Origin: Patescibacteria group bacterium
GTDB lineage: Bacteria > Patescibacteriota > Minisyncoccia > Phycocordibacterales > UBA1006
Direction of reading: 5' to 3'
DNA: 5,084 nucleotides
Assembly (NCBI GenBank): GCA_020428615.1
Contig: JAGQMO010000038.1
Span: forward strand, 1 to 5,084
Shown: piece after piece, positions 4,902 through 5,084 of the stretch
Layout: each line of letters starts with the position of its first letter
How positions within the stretch are numbered: position 1 is the stretch's first letter
Notes under the pieces: generated by a model
Database searches by the model: none
What the model was told of the DNA's origin: nothing
What the model saw: only the letters and a program-made list of their open reading frames with translations
Program-made: the position numbers and the translations under genes

Positions 4902-5084
4902 GTATGTGTATAAACTCCCTAAAGCATTTTTAGGTCGAAAATAATGATCTAATAATCTGTATAATCAAAAATTAGTCGTGTTTTTACTTGAATACCGATT
5001 TTTATTCTCAAAAATAACGAGAATAAATATTCTTGTCGTATCGTCATTTTCTCACTCATATATATAATACTTTCCTGACTTGAC
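4902..5084. other. AT-rich non-coding region with several dyads
   Basis: No gene is seen. There is a small hairpin CCTAAA (4918-4923) / TTTAGG (4929-4934). A perfect 9-bp inverted repeat TTTATTCTC (5001-5009) / GAGAATAAA (5019-5027) overlaps a second dyad AGAATA (5020-5025) / TATTCT (5028-5033). This gives three TATTCT half-sites in about 30 bases. TATTCT occurs again at 4886-4891 inside the winged-helix promoter. The region probably carries regulatory sites for that gene and for a divergent gene beyond the right edge. Confidence 0.4.
5041..5068 (+). promoter_or_regulatory. Possible promoter reading out of the right edge
   Basis: A perfect TATAAT lies at 5063-5068. TCGTCA (5041-5046) is 16 bases upstream and matches four of six bases of TTGACA. 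It lies just downstream of the TATTCT dyads. In AT-rich DNA such matches arise by chance, and no gene is visible in the 16 bases that remain. Confidence 0.25.

Overview
The window looks like chromosome from a small-genome bacterium of the Candidate Phyla Radiation (Patescibacteria, Parcubacteria-like). The basis is indirect: two consecutive exported proteins carry a two-cysteine surface module of the form C-K-D-P-x-A-x-N-Y, one also carries a peptidoglycan-binding domain, intergenic gaps are tiny, and three genes appear to be transcribed as leaderless mRNAs. There is no rRNA, tRNA, mobile element or CRISPR array. The taxonomic call is inference.

Layout. Positions 1-100 hold the last 32 codons of an unrecognised gene. 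A 209-base gap follows with nested inverted repeats and a strong intrinsic terminator. Three genes on the + strand come next. The first (310-1827) is an exported seven-bladed FG-GAP/VCBS-type calcium-binding propeller with a cysteine module and a C-terminal peptidoglycan-binding domain. The second (1880-3535) is a large exported beta-rich protein of unknown function with the same cysteine module and a C-terminal amphipathic helix. The third (3578-4294) is a cytoplasmic UPF0489-like protein with arginase-fold metal ligands. Convergent to them on the - strand (4333-4839) is a very AT-rich gene for a small protein made of two winged-helix domains. The last 245 bases are AT-rich upstream DNA with several dyad repeats.

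The three + strand genes are packed in the same way. Each stop codon is followed at once by a hairpin terminator, whose T tract runs into an extended -10 element (TGn plus a hexamer). The hexamer ends exactly 6 bases before the next ATG, and none of the three has a usable Shine-Dalgarno sequence. Each gene therefore looks like its own transcription unit starting at or next to its AUG. The winged-helix gene differs: its -10 lies 35 bases upstream, it has a possible weak ribosome-binding site, and its base composition is much lower in GC. This suggests separate origin or regulation.

Functionally, the two exported proteins probably sit at the cell surface: one can bind peptidoglycan, and both share a likely surface module. 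The UPF0489-like and winged-helix proteins have no evident link to them. I do not see a defence system or other multi-gene machine. The points most worth a second look are the repeated leaderless promoter pattern, the closed propeller with near-identical blade DNA, the shared cysteine module, and the internally duplicated winged-helix gene with dyads over its promoter.
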